A DNA stretch of 9,644 nt, taken from an uncultured Aquabacterium sp. GTDB taxonomy: Bacteria > Pseudomonadota > Gammaproteobacteria > Burkholderiales > Burkholderiaceae_C. The stretch is taken from the NCBI GenBank assembly GCA_937923225.1, contig CALAKR010000403.1:1-9644 (forward strand). Reading direction: 5' to 3'. A model generated the notes under the pieces. It ran no database searches. It saw only the letters and a list, made by a program, of their open reading frames with translations, and was not told the DNA's origin. Positions 7,887-9,644 of the stretch are shown piece after piece (position 1 is the stretch's first letter; each line of letters starts with the position of its first letter). A program made the translations under genes and the position numbers.

Positions 7887-9521
7887 TCAGGCTGCGGGCG
7901 CACTGGCAGAAGCCAGCAAGGTCCGCGTGTAGGGGTGCGTGGGCGATGCCAGCAGTTGGGCGGCCGGCCCTGCCTCGACGATGTCACCGTCCTTCATCAC
8001 GATGACGTGGTGGGCCATGGCAGCCACTACGTCCACATCGTGCGTGATCAAGAGGTAGCTCAGGCCACGCTCGCGCTGCAGGCGCTGCAGCAGGGCCAGC
8101 ACCTGCTTCTGGATGGTCACATCAAGCGCGCTGGTCGGCTCGTCAAGCACCAGCACCGAAGGCTCCACGATCAAGGCGCGGGCCAGGGCCAGGCGCTGCC
8201 GCTGCCCACCGGAGAACTCGTGCGGGTAGCGCTCCAGCAAGCGGGGGAATGCCGCCTCCGTCAGGCCGACATCGGCCAGGGTGGCCAGCACGCGCTCGCG
8301 CCGCTGTGTCTCTGTCAAGGTAGGGTGATGGATGCCCAGGCCCTCCTCCACCAGTTCGCCCACCGTCAAACGGGGCGAGAGGGACGAGAACGGATCCTGA
8401 AACACCACCTGCACGATGCGACGCAGGGGCTTGTCGGCCTGGGGCTTGAACTGCCAGGCCTGGCCTTGCACCTGCAGCACGCCGGTGGCCGGTTGCAGGC
8501 CCAGGGCGGCCAGGGCCAGCGTGGACTTGCCTGAGCCCGATTCACCGATCACCCCCAGGGTCTGGCCGGCATTCAGACGCCAGTCCGCACCCTTCACGGC
8601 CACGAACTCCCCCGGCTTGAACCAGCCCTGGATGCCGGGCCTGGGCACGGGGTAGCTCACGCGCAGGCCGCGGGCCTCAATCAAAGGGGCCGCGTCAGGT
8701 GCGGGCTCGATCACATCGCGCACTGGCTTGCTGTCCAGCAGCTTGCGCGTGTAGGCATGCTTAGGCTGGGCAAAGACATCGGCCACGGCGCCCTGCTCCA
8801 CCAGCACGCCATGCTCCATCACGGCCACGCGGTCGGCGAAGCGGCGCACCAGGTTCAGGTCGTGCGTGATCATCAGCACGGCCATGCCATGGCGTCGCTG
8901 CAGATCGGCCAGCAGGTCCAGGATCTGCTGGCGCAAGGTCACATCGAGCGCGGTGGTGGGCTCGTCAGCCAGCAGCAGCTTGGGCTCGGAGGCCAGGGCC
9001 ATGGCGATCATGGCGCGTTGGCGTTGGCCGCCAGAGAGCTGGTGCGGAAAAGATCGCGCGCGTCGCTCGGGCTCGGGGATGCCGGTGCTGTCCAGCAGCT
9101 CCACGGCACGCCGCCAGGCTTGCGCCTTGGACAAAGCCTGGTGCAGCTCGACCACCTCGGCGATCTGATCCCCGATGGTGAACAGCGGGTTGAGCGCCGT
9201 CATGGGCTCCTGGAAGATCACGGCCACATCCTGCCCGCGGATGCCGCGCAAGGTACGCTCGGGCAAGGTCAGCAGTTCACGCGGCCCTTCGGGCGCGACA
9301 TCGAGCACTGCGCGGCCCGTGGCCCAGGCCTGGGGCACCAGGCGCAGCAGGCTCATCGCCGTGATGGTCTTGCCGGAGCCCGATTCGCCCACCAGCGCCA
9401 GCTTTTCACCGGGGCGGATGTCAAAGCTCACGCCCTTGACCACGGTCTTGTCCCCAAAACCGATGCGCAGGTCACGCACGGACAGCAATGGGCGAGCGCC
9501 CTGATCAGCAGGGCCGCTCAT
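7887..9521 (-). CDS. yejF: Peptide ABC transporter, fused ATP-binding protein YejF
   Basis: This 544-residue protein has two complete ABC ATPase domains on one chain, the YejF architecture. It powers import by the YejABE complex, which in enterobacteria takes up peptides including microcin C. Domain 1: Walker A GESGSGKT (45-52), signature LSGGQ (162-166), Walker B LLLADEP with Asp186/Glu187, switch His220. Domain 2: Walker A GESGSGKS (326-333), signature FSGGQ (436-440), Walker B LVLDEP with Asp460/Glu461, switch His494. Both sites keep all key residues, so both look competent for ATP hydrolysis. The domain ends HAYTRKLL (255-262) and HPYTRTLL (529-536) are the usual oligopeptide-ABC C-terminal marks. 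The start overlaps the stop of the upstream permease gene as ATGA, with AAGGAG 8 bases before it. A 142-base gap with the chemoreceptor promoter follows; no terminator hairpin with a T-run is seen there. Confidence 0.95.
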   Translation of the reverse strand: MSGPADQGARPLLSVRDLRIGFGDKTVVKGVSFDIRPGEKLALVGESGSGKTITAMSLLRLVPQAWATGRAVLDVAPEGPRELLTLPERTLRGIRGQDVAVIFQEPMTALNPLFTIGDQIAEVVELHQALSKAQAWRRAVELLDSTGIPEPERRARSFPHQLSGGQRQRAMIAMALASEPKLLLADEPTTALDVTLRQQILDLLADLQRRHGMAVLMITHDLNLVRRFADRVAVMEHGVLVEQGAVADVFAQPKHAYTRKLLDSKPVRDVIEPAPDAAPLIEARGLRVSYPVPRPGIQGWFKPGEFVAVKGADWRLNAGQTLGVIGESGSGKSTLALAALGLQPATGVLQVQGQAWQFKPQADKPLRRIVQVVFQDPFSSLSPRLTVGELVEEGLGIHHPTLTETQRRERVLATLADVGLTEAAFPRLLERYPHEFSGGQRQRLALARALIVEPSVLVLDEPTSALDVTIQKQVLALLQRLQRERGLSYLLITHDVDVVAAMAHHVIVMKDGDIVEAGPAAQLLASPTHPYTRTLLASASAPAA

Positions 9522-9644
9522 GCGTCCATCTCCTTGCGGGGGTCAAGCGCATCGCGCAGGGCATCGCCCATGAAGGTCAACAGCAGCAGGGTCGTGACCA
9601 GCACCACGAAGGTCGACACCACGATCCACCAGCAATCCAGGTTG
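9518..9644 (-). CDS. yejE: Peptide ABC transporter permease YejE, C-terminal end (5' end outside window)
   Basis: Only the last 41 codons are present. They encode one hydrophobic helix (WWIVVSTFVVLVTTLLLLTF) followed by MGDALRDALDPRKEMDA and a stop. The ending GDALRDALDPR is the typical C-terminus of DppC/OppC/YejE-type permeases (BPD transport family), in which the last helix is followed by a short cytoplasmic tail. The stop TGA overlaps the yejF start in ATGA, so the pair is an operon in the usual yejA-B-E-F order. Assignment to YejE rather than another DppC-like permease rests mainly on the fused ATPase next to it. Confidence 0.88.
   Translation of the reverse strand, partial: NLDCWWIVVSTFVVLVTTLLLLTFMGDALRDALDPRKEMDA
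9530..9535 (-). promoter_or_regulatory. Ribosome binding site of yejF within the end of yejE
   Basis: AAGGAG on the minus strand lies 8 bases before ATG 9521, inside the last codons of the permease gene. Together with the ATGA overlap it supports translational coupling of yejE and yejF and fixes the start. Confidence 0.75.

Noticed and set aside
7713..8534. A 273-codon plus-strand open frame opposite yejF.
   Set aside because: It is rich in Gln/His/Gly/Arg and shows no family motif, while yejF on the other strand has two full sets of ABC motifs.

Overview
The window is GC-rich, densely coded bacterial chromosome. It most likely comes from a betaproteobacterium of the order Burkholderiales. 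That placement rests on base composition, codon use, a typical HAMP-type chemoreceptor and the gene families present; no rRNA, tRNA or marker gene fixes it. No gap between genes exceeds about 180 bases. I see no RNA gene, CRISPR array, insertion sequence or attachment site.

Layout. (1) 1-1482, minus strand: an operon reading hxlR-type regulator, kefF-like quinone-reductase-type ancillary protein, then kefC-like glutathione-gated K+/H+ antiporter, which runs off the left edge. (2) 1584-2336, plus: a short-chain dehydrogenase/reductase diverging from the hxlR-type gene across a promoter region with two inverted repeats. (3) 2391-3275, minus: a LysR-type regulator, diverging from a YnfM-like MFS exporter (3361-4626, plus). 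The exporter is followed 16 bases later by a VOC/glyoxalase-type gene that is broken by a perfect 10-bp tandem duplication. (4) 5061-5480, minus: ArfB, the GGQ peptidyl-tRNA hydrolase of stalled-ribosome rescue. (5) 5659-6210, plus: an NAD(P)H-dependent FMN/quinone reductase whose 3' end overlaps the convergent chemoreceptor gene (6191-7744, minus). The chemoreceptor has a sigma-28-like promoter. (6) 7887-9644, minus: the yejE (partial) and yejF genes of a Yej-type peptide importer.

How the genes may work together. Several neighbours belong to families known for defence against reactive electrophiles: HxlR regulators, Kef efflux with its flavoprotein, SDR carbonyl reductases, VOC/glyoxalase proteins and FMN-dependent quinone reductases. 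I infer, but cannot show, that 1-6210 is a loose electrophile/xenobiotic-response neighbourhood made of separately controlled units. The Yej importer, chemoreceptor and ArfB look like ordinary housekeeping or accessory genes.

The points most worth checking are the frameshifting duplication in the VOC gene (4707-4726), a long imperfect hairpin that pairs with the probable ribosome-binding site of the MFS gene (3313-3359), and the operator-like repeats between the hxlR-type and SDR genes. I did not find a clear candidate for an entirely new system.
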